A DNA stretch of 41,483 bases, taken from the NCBI GenBank assembly GCA_945861675.1, contig CAMAVY010000014.1:1-41483 (forward strand), in the 5' to 3' direction. Numbering within the stretch: position 1 is the stretch's first letter; each line of letters opens with the position of its first letter. Positions 8,451 through 16,108 of this stretch are shown here, piece by piece. Position numbers and translations under genes: made by a program. The notes under the pieces are model-generated. The model was not told the origin of the DNA. It made no database searches and worked only from the letters and a program-made list of their open reading frames with translations. Origin of the DNA: Klebsiella pneumoniae. Lineage in GTDB: Bacteria; Pseudomonadota; Gammaproteobacteria; Pseudomonadales; Azotimanducaceae.

Positions 8451-8520
8451 GACGGTCGATGAAATGGGACGGTCTGTGAATCGCGACGTCAGGTGAACTG
8501 GGACGTTGGGTGAGATAGAC
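8451..8520. repeat. Degenerate 17-bp tandem repeat array
   Basis: The triplet GAC recurs at 8451, 8468, 8485, 8502 and 8518, giving steps of 17, 17, 17 and 16 bp. Units look like GACGGTCNGTGAANTGG, with the TGA and the GACG core best kept. The copies differ enough that the array is old or constrained only at some positions. It could be binding sites, an insertion-sequence end remnant, or decayed slippage product. Confidence 0.7.
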
Positions 8521-8620
8521 GGTCCAAGCCGCTTGGCGCGTAGTGCAATCCAGCGCGATGCACTGCGTCCAGGTCTGCAGCAATGACGTCACCCGGGGCC
8601 TGCCAGCCACTGCCCTTTCA

Positions 8621-8683
8621 CCTGAAGCCCTTTTCCTCAAGCCCTACTCCTCAAGCCCTACTCCTGAAGCCCCATTCCTGAAC
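8621..8683. repeat. 14-bp tandem repeat, four full copies
   Basis: Units start at 8621, 8635, 8649 and 8663, with a partial fifth at 8677. The form is CCTSAAGCCCYWYT; units two and three are identical. The array stops about 20 bp before the protease start codon, so it lies in that gene's leader and copy number would alter leader length. Confidence 0.85.
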
Positions 8684-8703
8684 AAAAGAGGCACATCCGC
8701 TCC

Positions 8704-10167
8704 ATGCCCGCAGTCAGACTGCTCCCCACGCTAATCGCTGTGCTGCTGTCTGCGGCGGCCGGGCTATGCATGTCTGCACCGCTTGGCGCAGCCGCCGAGC
8801 CTATTCAATTGCCGGAGATCGGTGATGTCTCCGGGGCGATTGTGTCGCCCGCCGAAGAACGCGATCTCGGCGACAAGATCATTCGCGCCGTGCACGCTGA
8901 ACTACCCACATCGTCCGACCCGGCGATGAAGTACTTCACGGAGCAACTGCTGGTAGAGCTGGCCGCAGCCAGCGAGCTGTCCAATCGCGAACTGCGCGTT
9001 GTGGTCGTTGAGAGCCCAGTTCTGAACGCATTTGCGGCGCCCGGCAACGTGATTGCAGTGAACCTGGGCTTATTCGCACATGCGCAGAACGTGCACGAGC
9101 TGTCCGCCGTACTCGCGCACGAGCTGGCGCACCTGTCGCAGCGCCACTACGCGCGCGGTGTGGAATACCAGCGCAAGGCCACGCTGCCCTATCTGGCGGC
9201 CATGCTGGCAAGCATTGCGTTGATGGCCACCGTCGGCGGCGACGCCGGCCTCGCAGCGATGTCCAGTACACAGGCCGCAGCACAGGACAGTTCATTGCGC
9301 TTCAGTCGAACGCGCGAGCAGGAAGCAGATCGGATTGGTATTGAAACGTTGAGCCGGGCCGGCCTGGATGCCTATGCGATGGCCTCAATGTTCGAACGCC
9401 TGGCCGCCGGTAACCGTGGGCGCGAGCAACCGCCGGAGTTTCTGCTGAGCCACCCGGTGACTGAGTCGCGGATTTCCGATGCCCGCAACCAGGCCAGCGG
9501 CATCCCACGTCGCTCTCACCTTGACCGCGACGACTATCAATTCGCACGCTGCCGAGCACGCGTTCACCTGGCCCCGGCTGCCGATGCAGCGGTGCTGCAG
9601 ATGCGCGAACTGCTGAACGCGCAGCCCTCGGCGCCAGCAGCGGAGTACTGCCTTGCGCTCGCGCTGAGCCGTGCAAACGCAAACAACGAGGCCATGCAGC
9701 ATTTTGGCGTGCTGAAAAAGTGGCTGCCCGACAACATCTACGTGAACCTGCTGAACATCGAACTGCTGATCGGAAGCGATAATGTGGATGCAGCGCTGGC
9801 ACTGGCGGAGAACCAGCTGCGCAGGAATCCCGACAACGCGCCGCTTGCGATGTATTACGTCCAGGCATTATCGAAATCGCGCCGTCATCTCGACGCAGTG
9901 CGGGTGTTGCAACGGCAAGCCCAACTGCACGCGCAGGACCCCGATATCTGGTACGAACTGGCAGAGGAAGCGGGGCTGGCCGGTGAAATTCGCACGCTGC
10001 ACATGGCACGCGCTGAGTACTTCCAATTGGTCGGCCGGTTCGACGAGTCTCTGAAGCAGCTGGAGTACGCCGAACGCATTCCCGAGAACGATCCGCGCCA
10101 GCAGGCCCGCATCTGGCAGCGCACACTGGACGTACGCGCCATGAAGGAACGGTTGGGGAGCAGTTAG
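8704..10167 (+). CDS. BepA-like periplasmic M48 metalloprotease with TPR domain
   Basis: A 487-aa protein of the BepA (YfgC) type and of typical length. Residues 1-27 are a signal peptide. The M48 domain has the zinc motif HELAH at 139-143 within SAVLAHELAHLSQRHY and the third ligand Glu in SRTREQEADRIG near residue 205. From about residue 290 to the end the sequence is helical, TPR-like repeats. BepA is a periplasmic chaperone/protease that matures or degrades LptD and other stalled outer-membrane proteins at BAM, which fits the nearby bamC. The ATG at 8704 has only a distant GAGG, so initiation may be weak. The symbol is withheld because M48-TPR paralogues such as LoiP/YcaL are common. Confidence 0.88.
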   Translation: MPAVRLLPTLIAVLLSAAAGLCMSAPLGAAAEPIQLPEIGDVSGAIVSPAEERDLGDKIIRAVHAELPTSSDPAMKYFTEQLLVELAAASELSNRELRVVVVESPVLNAFAAPGNVIAVNLGLFAHAQNVHELSAVLAHELAHLSQRHYARGVEYQRKATLPYLAAMLASIALMATVGGDAGLAAMSSTQAAAQDSSLRFSRTREQEADRIGIETLSRAGLDAYAMASMFERLAAGNRGREQPPEFLLSHPVTESRISDARNQASGIPRRSHLDRDDYQFARCRARVHLAPAADAAVLQMRELLNAQPSAPAAEYCLALALSRANANNEAMQHFGVLKKWLPDNIYVNLLNIELLIGSDNVDAALALAENQLRRNPDNAPLAMYYVQALSKSRRHLDAVRVLQRQAQLHAQDPDIWYELAEEAGLAGEIRTLHMARAEYFQLVGRFDESLKQLEYAERIPENDPRQQARIWQRTLDVRAMKERLGSS

Positions 10168-10168
10168 C

Positions 10169-10204
10169 AGCGGCGGCCGCCGCTGTATCAGCGGCGCCGA
10201 TACA
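10169..10204. terminator. Convergent hairpins between the protease gene and nadA
   Basis: A perfect 16-bp palindrome, AGCGGCGGCCGCCGCT (10169-10184), is followed by a second inverted repeat TGTATC...GATACA (10184-10204). They fill the 38-bp gap between two converging genes. No T-run follows on either strand, so the hairpins may only stabilise 3' ends. Confidence 0.45.
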
Positions 10205-10205
10205 A

Positions 10206-11330
10206 CTAGCCTTGCCGACGCCTCGCGAGATCAGCCGCAAACGCCAGCATGCGGTCCAATGGCCGCACCGCGCGCACACGCAATTCAGGATCAACGTGCA
10301 CTTCATTCGCGGGCCGCGCTGCGTTGTCGGCAGCGCCCGCGCTACGCAATGAATCGCGCAGGTTGCGCAGCCCGTTCATCGCCATCCATGGGCAGTACGC
10401 GCAGCTTCTGCATGTGGCGCCGTTGCCCGCCGTCGGCGCTTCGATAAAGCGCTTGTTCGGCGCCGCCTGACGCATCTTGTGGAAGATGCCGCCGTCCGTC
10501 GCAACAATGAACATGGCATGCGGCAGGTCACGCGCCGCCTTGATCAACTGACTGGTCGAGCCGACTGCGTCCGCCAGTGCGATCACCGACTGTGGCGACT
10601 CTGGATGCACGAGCACGCCTGCCTCGGGATACAGCCCCTTCAACTGCAACAGCCCTTGCGCCTTGAATTCTTCGTGCACGATGCACGCGCCCTGCCACAA
10701 CAGCATGTCTGCACCGGTCTTCTGCTGTATGTAGCTACCGAGATGGCGATCCGGCGCCCACAGAATCTTCTCGCCCAATGCATCGAGGTGTTCGACCACA
10801 TCTACCGCAATGCTGCTGGTGACCACCCAATCCGCGCGTGCCTTCACTGCGGCCGATGTATTGGCATACACCACCACCGTACGGTCTGGGTGCGCGTCGC
10901 AAAGTGCACTGAACTCATCAATCGGGCAGCCGAGATCAAGCGAACACGTCGCATCCAGTGTCGGCATGAACACGCGCTTTTCCGGCGACAGGATTTTGGC
11001 CGTTTCGCCCATGAAACGAACGCCCGCCACCATCAGCATCTGCGCGGGGTGGTCGCGGCCGAAACGCGCCATCTCAAGTGAGTCCGACACGCAGCCGCCG
11101 GTCTTCTCGGCCAACTTCTGCAGCGCGGCGTCGGTGTAGTAGTGCGCGACCAGCACCGCATCACGTTCCTGCAGGAGCTCCGTGATCTCATCTTCGAGTG
11201 CACGCTGATCGTCAGGCGCAAGCACTTCCGGTGCGACCGCAGGCAACCTGCATGACACACGCGGATCGAGCAGCGCGTCTGAGCTGGCCTGCTGTGTTTC
11301 TGTCTGGTTCACAATCGATGGATTGTTCAT
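10206..11330 (-). CDS. nadA: Quinolinate synthase A
   Basis: A 374-aa enzyme from the ATG at 11330; a farther in-frame start at 11414 would run into the divergent gene. NadA condenses iminoaspartate with dihydroxyacetone phosphate to quinolinate, for NAD synthesis, and needs a [4Fe-4S] cluster. Seen: [32 protein letters not shown], the [11 protein letters not shown] segment, and near the C-terminus [15 protein letters not shown]. It is a lone gene; nadB and nadC are not here. Its start lies head to head with the ATP-grasp gene, about 90 bp apart if that gene begins at 11420. Confidence 0.95.
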   Translation of the reverse strand: MNNPSIVNQTETQQASSDALLDPRVSCRLPAVAPEVLAPDDQRALEDEITELLQERDAVLVAHYYTDAALQKLAEKTGGCVSDSLEMARFGRDHPAQMLMVAGVRFMGETAKILSPEKRVFMPTLDATCSLDLGCPIDEFSALCDAHPDRTVVVYANTSAAVKARADWVVTSSIAVDVVEHLDALGEKILWAPDRHLGSYIQQKTGADMLLWQGACIVHEEFKAQGLLQLKGLYPEAGVLVHPESPQSVIALADAVGSTSQLIKAARDLPHAMFIVATDGGIFHKMRQAAPNKRFIEAPTAGNGATCRSCAYCPWMAMNGLRNLRDSLRSAGAADNAARPANEVHVDPELRVRAVRPLDRMLAFAADLARRRQG

Positions 11331-11419
11331 GTGCGTACTGCGCTTGAATGAATACTGTGCCGGATGGGTTGCTCTGCGATCATACATGGCCGATTCAGCT
11401 GCGCAGGCTCGCAACCTCA

Positions 11420-12343
11420 GTGTCCCTTCTCACCCTGCTGATTCCTGCGTTCCCGTACATCAACCCCAACCTCGACGCGTTGTTGCCGGCGCTGCTGCGT
11501 GCCGGCGTGAACCTGGAGATTCGCGCATTCGACAGCATTCGTCTGTGCGATACCGAGGTCGAAGCCGCAGACGCATCGGGCACATTCGCACCGTTGCGCC
11601 GCACCACACTGCTCTGGCCGCTGGGCTTCGGAACCCGCGGCAATTTCCTCGACAAGCTGCAGCTGCTGCAACTCGTGGCAGCCCGCACGCGCTGTGTCAC
11701 CGCGCCGAGTGCATGGCTGCTGACGCATGCCAAGTACGACCTCGTCCGGGTCGCGGAGCCGCTGCAGCACCCCAAGACATTTGCCAGCCACGACGCGCAG
11801 TGGCTGTGGGAACAGCTGCAGCGTGGCGGTGACTGGATCGCCAAGCCGCCTGCGGCAAGCTTCGGCCGTGGTGTGTTCCGCATCAGCAGCAACGATCACA
11901 ATGCGCTGGCCATCCTTGAACAGTTGACCGCGCACGGGCACGGCGAGTTCGCCCTCCTGCAGCGCTACGTGCCGGAGATCGAACAGGGTGAGAAACGAGT
12001 GCTGCTGGCGTTCGGCGAGGTCATCGGGGCCTATGCGCGGCTGCCAAATGCGCGCGGAATTACGAACATCGCAGCCGGCGGTCAGCCGGTCGCCACCACC
12101 CTCAGCGCCGCTGAACTAGCTGCCTGTCAGGCGCTGGCGGCGCAACTGCAGGCTGCGGGTGTGGGTTACGCAGGCATTGACCTTGCGTTCCCCTGGCTGA
12201 TCGAAGTGAACGTGGCCAACCCCGGCGGCCTGGCCACGCTCATCTCGCTCGGCGATACGCACGCCGCAGATCGGCTGGCCGAGGTCGTTGTGCGCGAGCT
12301 GGCCGGCATGGCTCGGGCACCGGGCATCATGCCCGCCGACTGA
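11420..12343 (+). CDS. Glutathione synthetase-like ATP-grasp protein
   Basis: About 307 aa. I chose the GTG at 11420 because the next residues ([16 protein letters not shown]) align with the first strand of GshB, whereas an ATG at 11348 adds 24 unrelated residues and leaves only 17 bp to nadA. ATP-grasp features are [16 protein letters not shown] (ATP-binding strand and loop), [21 protein letters not shown], the family marker [11 protein letters not shown], and the metal-binding [10 protein letters not shown]. Length and motif order match GshB, which joins gamma-glutamylcysteine and glycine. The ATP loop differs from the GshB form (SFGRG instead of a GMGG type), so a related peptide ligase is possible. 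No gshA is nearby. Confidence 0.75.
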   Translation: MSLLTLLIPAFPYINPNLDALLPALLRAGVNLEIRAFDSIRLCDTEVEAADASGTFAPLRRTTLLWPLGFGTRGNFLDKLQLLQLVAARTRCVTAPSAWLLTHAKYDLVRVAEPLQHPKTFASHDAQWLWEQLQRGGDWIAKPPAASFGRGVFRISSNDHNALAILEQLTAHGHGEFALLQRYVPEIEQGEKRVLLAFGEVIGAYARLPNARGITNIAAGGQPVATTLSAAELAACQALAAQLQAAGVGYAGIDLAFPWLIEVNVANPGGLATLISLGDTHAADRLAEVVVRELAGMARAPGIMPAD

Positions 12344-12399
12344 AGTGAAGTGTTCCGCCCTGCGCAAACCGGAAACCCGGTGCCCCGAAGTACTGCGGG

Positions 12400-12594
12400 T
12401 CAGTGTTCGATCAGCTTGCGCAGTCGCTCGAGTTCACTGTCGCGCTCATCGATCGCCTGCACATGCCAGCGAATCTGCTCTTTCGATGCGCCGGACAAGC
12501 GCAAGGTCTCCAGCACTTCCTGCAGGCGATCGCGTTCCATCAACATCATATTCATGACGTCTTCAATGGATCGATTCGCGTCGACACTTCCCAT
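12400..12594 (-). CDS. Small conserved-looking protein of unknown function (64 aa)
   Basis: A 64-aa acidic, heptad-rich protein with many Glu, Leu, Arg and Met residues: NMMLMERDRLQEVLETLRLS, then HVQAIDERDSELERLRKL. It is probably all helical and could form a coiled coil. Codon use looks like the neighbours and the reading frame is clean, but there is no strong ribosome binding site. It lies between the GshB-like gene (convergent) and tRNA-Lys, and could be transcribed by read-through from the tRNA. I do not recognise a family. Confidence 0.55.
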   Translation of the reverse strand: MGSVDANRSIEDVMNMMLMERDRLQEVLETLRLSGASKEQIRWHVQAIDERDSELERLRKLIEH

Positions 12595-12869
12595 GTACAG
12601 GACCCAATCTCCTCAAGCTGCCAGCGCGCCGGGTGCTGGGTACCGCGACCCTTGTCGTTCACACCATGCACGGTGAACGCGGGCAGCAGCGGGCCGCAAG
12701 CATAGGCCAACCTCCGGAACTGCATGAAGTCCAAGACATGATTTTGCCCACTGGGTTCCAGACGGTGATCAGCGCGGGGCCTGCGCTGGCCGCGGTCCCA
12801 TGGCCGAGTTGCTGCGGGCAGCAAGACCATGCGGGTGCTGCACATGGCAGCACGGGACGCGGAAGAAGG

Positions 12870-12945
12870 TGGTGGGTCGTGATGGGCTCGAACCATCGAC
12901 CAACTCGTTAAAAGCGAGCTGCTCTACCAACTGAGCTAACGACCC
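12870..12945 (-). tRNA. tRNA-Lys (anticodon UUU)
   Basis: A full cloverleaf reads on the minus strand: acceptor GGGTCGT/ACGACCC, D-arm GCTC/GAGC, anticodon stem GCTCG/CGAGT closing the loop CTTTTAA (anticodon TTT), T-arm GATGG/CCATC with TTCGAGC, discriminator A, and an encoded CCA. Length is 76 nt with CCA. A tRNA-Lys after queC is a common gammaproteobacterial arrangement. Confidence 0.97.
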
Positions 12946-12978
12946 GGAAAGCTCGCGCCTGTTGCGCGAAGGGGCGGC

Positions 12979-13006
12979 ATTCTATCCGCGTCGGCGCTCA
13001 ATTCAA
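12979..13006 (-). promoter_or_regulatory. Sigma70 promoter of tRNA-Lys
   Basis: On the minus strand, TTGAAT (13006-13001), a 16-bp spacer and TAGAAT (12984-12979) precede the tRNA. A GC-rich discriminator (GCCGCCCC) follows, as in stringently controlled stable-RNA promoters. The predicted start would be near 12972, about 27 nt before the mature 5' end. Confidence 0.75.
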
Positions 13007-13126
13007 CTGCAGAACACAACTCAGCCAGGTTGTGTGCATCAACAGTGTGCCGCGGGACGCGAAACACGGTCTGCCCCAATCATGGGAACAGCATTGGCGG
13101 GCGCCGCGATGGCTGATTCCGTTAGT

Positions 13127-13154
13127 GGCTGCCTACCTCACCGGCTGCCTACCT
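13127..13154. repeat. Short tandem duplication spanning the queC stop codon
   Basis: The 12-mer GGCTGCCTACCT occurs at 13127-13138 and 13143-13154, a 16-bp period. The promoter-distal copy supplies the queC stop codon TAG at 13133-13135, so the final residues PVR come from the duplication. Confidence 0.75.
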
Positions 13155-13825
13155 AACTGATAAGGGGTGGGGTCCGCAACGTTCGCGGCGCGAAAGCCAT
13201 CGGCGCGAATGTGACAGGCATCACAGCGACCGCAAGCGCGCCCGGCCGCATCCGGCTGGTAGCAGGACAAGGTTTGTCCGAAATCCAGCCCAAGTGCCAA
13301 GCCCTCGCGAATGATGTCGGCCTTGCTCATGCTGACGATGGGGGCCTGAATCTGGATGCCTCTGCCTTCAACACCTGCTTTGGTCGCAAGCCTGGCCAGT
13401 TGCTGAAACGCCGCGAGGTACTCCGGTCGGCAATCCGGGTAGCCGGAGTAATCCACGGCATTCGCCCCGACAAAGATCGAAGTCGCTTCGAGCACCTCTG
13501 CCCACGCCAATGCGAGCGACAACATGATGGTGTTGCGCGCCGGTACATACGTGACCGGGATGCCTGCAGCGCGCTGCTCGGGGACCGCGATTGCCTGATC
13601 AGTCAGCGCCGAGCCGCCAATCCACGACATGTCGAGGATAGCGACACGATGGCTGGCGGCGCCCAGCATCGAAGCCACGCGACGTGCCGCAGTGATCTCA
13701 ACGCGATGTCGTTGGCCGTAGTCGAGCGTCAGTGCGTGGCACACGTAGCCGTCGCGGCGCGCCATTGCGAGTACGGTGGCGGAGTCCAGCCCCCCTGATA
13801 GCAGCACGACTGCACGTTGGTTCAT
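13133..13825 (-). CDS. queC: 7-cyano-7-deazaguanine synthase
   Basis: A 230-aa protein starting at the ATG at 13825, which overlaps the queE stop (ATGA). The open frame continues 67 codons upstream, but that part lies inside queE and is not homologous. QueC converts 7-carboxy-7-deazaguanine to preQ0 with ATP and ammonia. Seen: the PP-loop [13 protein letters not shown] at residues 8-20, and the zinc site [18 protein letters not shown], a C-x8-C-x2-C-x2-C pattern. The last residues and the TAG stop lie in a 16-bp-period direct repeat (13127-13154), so the C-terminus has probably been altered by duplication. Confidence 0.95.
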   Translation of the reverse strand: MNQRAVVLLSGGLDSATVLAMARRDGYVCHALTLDYGQRHRVEITAARRVASMLGAASHRVAILDMSWIGGSALTDQAIAVPEQRAAGIPVTYVPARNTIMLSLALAWAEVLEATSIFVGANAVDYSGYPDCRPEYLAAFQQLARLATKAGVEGRGIQIQAPIVSMSKADIIREGLALGLDFGQTLSCYQPDAAGRACGRCDACHIRADGFRAANVADPTPYQLGRQPVR

Positions 13826-14574
13826 CGGCCCGGCACGTCGCCCCAAAGCTGTTTGTGCAGCTGCAGCTGAAAGCGCACAGGCAGACGATCCGCGACGATC
13901 CACTCGGCGAGCTGCGCGGGAGGTAACTGTCCGGCCACGGGTGAAAACAATACGTCGTCGACACGCGCTGCCAGCTGATGCTGGTCCAGGACCAGTCGCG
14001 CCCAGTCGTAGTCGGCGCGATCGCACAACACGAACTTCACCTGATCGTGCGCGCGCAGTTCCAGCAGGTTCGCCCAGTGATTACGATGCACTTCGCCCGA
14101 ACCCGGGGTTTTGATGTCCAGCACGATACTCACACGCGCATCCAGGCCCGCTGTGGGTAACGCACCACTGGTTTCAAGCGATACCAGATAGCCCGCATCG
14201 GCCAACTCTTTCAGCAATGCCGCGCAGCCGGGTTGCGCCAGCGGTTCACCGCCCGTCACTGTGACATGGCGAACGCCGAACTCGGCAGTGCTGGCGAGCA
14301 GCGCGGCGAGACTGCGCAGTTCACCGCCCTGAAACGCATAAGCCGTATCGCAGTACTGGCAGCGCAGCGGACAACCGGTAAGCCGGATGAATACGGTGGG
14401 TCGACCGACGGTGCGTGCTTCTCCCTGCAGCGACAGGAAGACCTCCGTGATGCGCAGGCTGAGCGCGAGCGGGTCGATCGGGGCTTCACACACTGCTTCG
14501 CCTGCAGCAACAGGACCCGCTGCAGCAACAGGCATGTCCGCACGCACAGATGCGTCTGCCCGGTCAGCACTCAA
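13822..14574 (-). CDS. queE: 7-carboxy-7-deazaguanine synthase
   Basis: A 250-aa radical SAM enzyme. It rearranges 6-carboxy-tetrahydropterin to 7-carboxy-7-deazaguanine in queuosine synthesis. The cluster motif C-x3-C-x2-C is in [20 protein letters not shown] near residues 68-78, after [21 protein letters not shown]. Other family blocks are VTGGEPLAQ and [13 protein letters not shown]. The first ~35 residues are a loose Ala-rich leader, slightly longer than usual, but the ATG at 14574 overlaps the cpoB stop by 4 bp, which supports this start. It is coupled to queC downstream. QueD and folE are not in the window. Confidence 0.93.
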   Translation of the reverse strand: MSADRADASVRADMPVAAAGPVAAGEAVCEAPIDPLALSLRITEVFLSLQGEARTVGRPTVFIRLTGCPLRCQYCDTAYAFQGGELRSLAALLASTAEFGVRHVTVTGGEPLAQPGCAALLKELADAGYLVSLETSGALPTAGLDARVSIVLDIKTPGSGEVHRNHWANLLELRAHDQVKFVLCDRADYDWARLVLDQHQLAARVDDVLFSPVAGQLPPAQLAEWIVADRLPVRFQLQLHKQLWGDVPGR

Positions 14575-15494
14575 TTCGGCGATGACAGATAGGCCTCGGC
14601 AAGACCGGCCGCAGGCGTGCCGGGAAAGTCGTCACGCACCCGTCGCATGGAGCGATCTGCTGCATCGCGATCGCCGAGCTTGCCGTAAACCACCCCAAGC
14701 TTGTACAGCGCATCCGGCATCTTGGGATGGTCCGGATAGAGGTTCACGACCTGCGCAAAGGATTGCCGGGCGAGTTCCAGCTTGGGCTTCGGCAGCGCCA
14801 GGTAGGACTCGCCCAACCAATAAAACGCGTTGGCGGAATAGGCACCATCAGGAAAGTCCGTCACCTGCTGGGTGAACGTCTCGATCGCTTCCTCGTAGCG
14901 CTTCTCCCGCGTCAGCTGCACGCCGGACTGATACGCGGTGCGTTCGCCAGCGTTCACACCGGCCACGCTATCGGCGCCTGCGCCGCCAATCGCGCCACTC
15001 CCAGGGGTCACGCCTGTATTTGCATTTCCCTCGGACGGGCCGCTGCCGGCCAGCCGACGATCCATATCGGCGTAGCGCGCCTTCTGATCCGTCTCCATGC
15101 GTGCTATGCGGTGCTGCTGCTCTTCGAGCATGCCGCGCAGCTGCTGCAGTTCCTGCTGCAACACCTGCACCTGATAGGCGAGCGATCCGCCGGACTGCGG
15201 GCCTGCGTCCATTGGACGCGCCGGGTCAGCCGCGGCAGATGGTTCGGCAGCGGACGCAAACACGTCCGTCGTCCCCGAGGCTGCCGCGCCAGGAGGTACA
15301 TCCACTGGACGCCCAGCGGCAATGTCTGACGAGGGCTGTGCCGACTGTTGAGCCTGCCCTGTGCCGTTAGATGAGGTGCTGGGCGAAACGGCCGTGCCGC
15401 TGTTGCGCGGCTGTCCGCGGGACTCCACAACAGGAACGGCCGCAAATGCGGCCGTTCCCAGTGTGCAGCACAGCAAGAGCGCAAGGGTGCGCAT
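14571..15494 (-). CDS. cpoB: Cell division coordinator CpoB (YbgF)
   Basis: About 307 aa from the ATG at 15494, which has GGAG at suitable spacing; an ATG six codons earlier is less likely. Residues 1-18 form a signal peptide (MRTLALLLCC to AFA). A Ser/Gln/Pro-rich linker leads to a coiled coil with QVQVLQQELQQLRGMLEEQQ near 110-145, the trimerisation part. The C-terminal ~120 residues are TPR repeats (AYQSGVQLTREKRYEEA, AFYWLGESYLALPK, ALYKLGVVYGKLGD). CpoB works in the periplasm with Tol-Pal and PBP1B to link peptidoglycan synthesis to outer-membrane constriction. It follows pal, as in most gammaproteobacteria. The linker is longer than in E. coli (about 263 aa there). Confidence 0.92.
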   Translation of the reverse strand: MRTLALLLCCTLGTAAFAAVPVVESRGQPRNSGTAVSPSTSSNGTGQAQQSAQPSSDIAAGRPVDVPPGAAASGTTDVFASAAEPSAAADPARPMDAGPQSGGSLAYQVQVLQQELQQLRGMLEEQQHRIARMETDQKARYADMDRRLAGSGPSEGNANTGVTPGSGAIGGAGADSVAGVNAGERTAYQSGVQLTREKRYEEAIETFTQQVTDFPDGAYSANAFYWLGESYLALPKPKLELARQSFAQVVNLYPDHPKMPDALYKLGVVYGKLGDRDAADRSMRRVRDDFPGTPAAGLAEAYLSSPN

Positions 15495-15544
15495 GCGATG
15501 CTCCGTTCTCAAAGGTCTGCCTTGAGATTTATCGCCAGAAACCC

Positions 15545-16072
15545 CTAGCGATAAACCAACTCACCGCGGCGGTTCTTGCTCCACGCGCCTTCATCGTGGC
15601 CTGCATCAGCGGGCTTCTCTTCGCCGAAGCTGACCGTTTCGAGACGGCTGCCTTCAACGCCGTCACCCACCAGCACTTCCTTCACCGAGCCCGCGCGGCG
15701 CTCACCCAATGCAAGGTTGTATTCACGGGTGCCACGCTCATCGCAGTGGCCTTCCACGAGCACGTTCTTGCCGCTGGCGTCCTTCAGGTACTTGGCGTGA
15801 TAGCCGAGCAGCGTGACATCGCCCGAGGCGATCACGGCACTGTCGTATTCGAAATAGATGGTGTTGCCGACCGGGTTGCCCTGGTCATCAACGGGGCCCG
15901 TGGCCATCGGCTTTTCGACCGGCGCCGGCGTCGGCGTGGTGTCGACTTGCGCAGGCGCTTCCTGAGTCGGAGTCGTTGCTGGGGGAACAACCTTCGTGCT
16001 CTGCTGGCAGCCAGCCAAGGCGGCGCCAACCAACAACAGTCCTGCAATCTTCCAAGCCACGGGATTCGTCAT
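15545..16072 (-). CDS. pal: Peptidoglycan-associated lipoprotein Pal
   Basis: A 175-aa lipoprotein. The ATG at 16072 has GGAG upstream and begins MTNPVAWK; the open frame extends 10 codons further without merit. The leader ends in the lipobox LAGC. A Pro/Thr-rich linker precedes the OmpA-like domain, which has IYFEYDSAVI and the peptidoglycan-binding block VLVEGHCDERGTREYNLALG followed by ERRA. Pal anchors the outer membrane to peptidoglycan and is relocated to the septum by TolQRA and TolB. It sits between tolB and cpoB in the Tol-Pal cluster. Confidence 0.95.
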   Translation of the reverse strand: MTNPVAWKIAGLLLVGAALAGCQQSTKVVPPATTPTQEAPAQVDTTPTPAPVEKPMATGPVDDQGNPVGNTIYFEYDSAVIASGDVTLLGYHAKYLKDASGKNVLVEGHCDERGTREYNLALGERRAGSVKEVLVGDGVEGSRLETVSFGEEKPADAGHDEGAWSKNRRGELVYR

Positions 16073-16108
16073 TTTTCTTTCGCTCCAGTTGTGATTGATC
16101 ACGCTGCG

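Larger units (their letters stand above)
8358..8703. other. 346-bp divergent intergenic region between tusA and the M48 protease
   Basis: I see no convincing gene here. The region must hold promoters for both divergent genes, but I could not pick a clear sigma70 site. Its main content is two tandem-repeat arrays listed separately (17-bp units at 8451-8520 and 14-bp units at 8621-8683). An antisense ORF across it consists largely of translated repeat and is not credible. Confidence 0.6.

Noticed and set aside
8350..8640. An antisense frame over the 17-bp repeats that repeats a Arg-Pro-Ser pattern.
   Set aside because: The pattern is only the translation of the DNA repeat.
9302..10306. A 334-codon antisense open frame opposite the protease gene.
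   Set aside because: It has a Arg/Cys-rich shadow composition typical of GC-rich antisense frames, while the sense strand encodes a clear M48-TPR protein.
12552..12896. A 114-codon minus-strand frame overlapping the tRNA-Lys and the 64-aa gene.
   Set aside because: It runs through the tRNA and lacks family features. The 12595-12869 stretch therefore seems non-coding. I also considered a tRNA-adjacent integrated element there but saw no integrase or repeated tRNA end.
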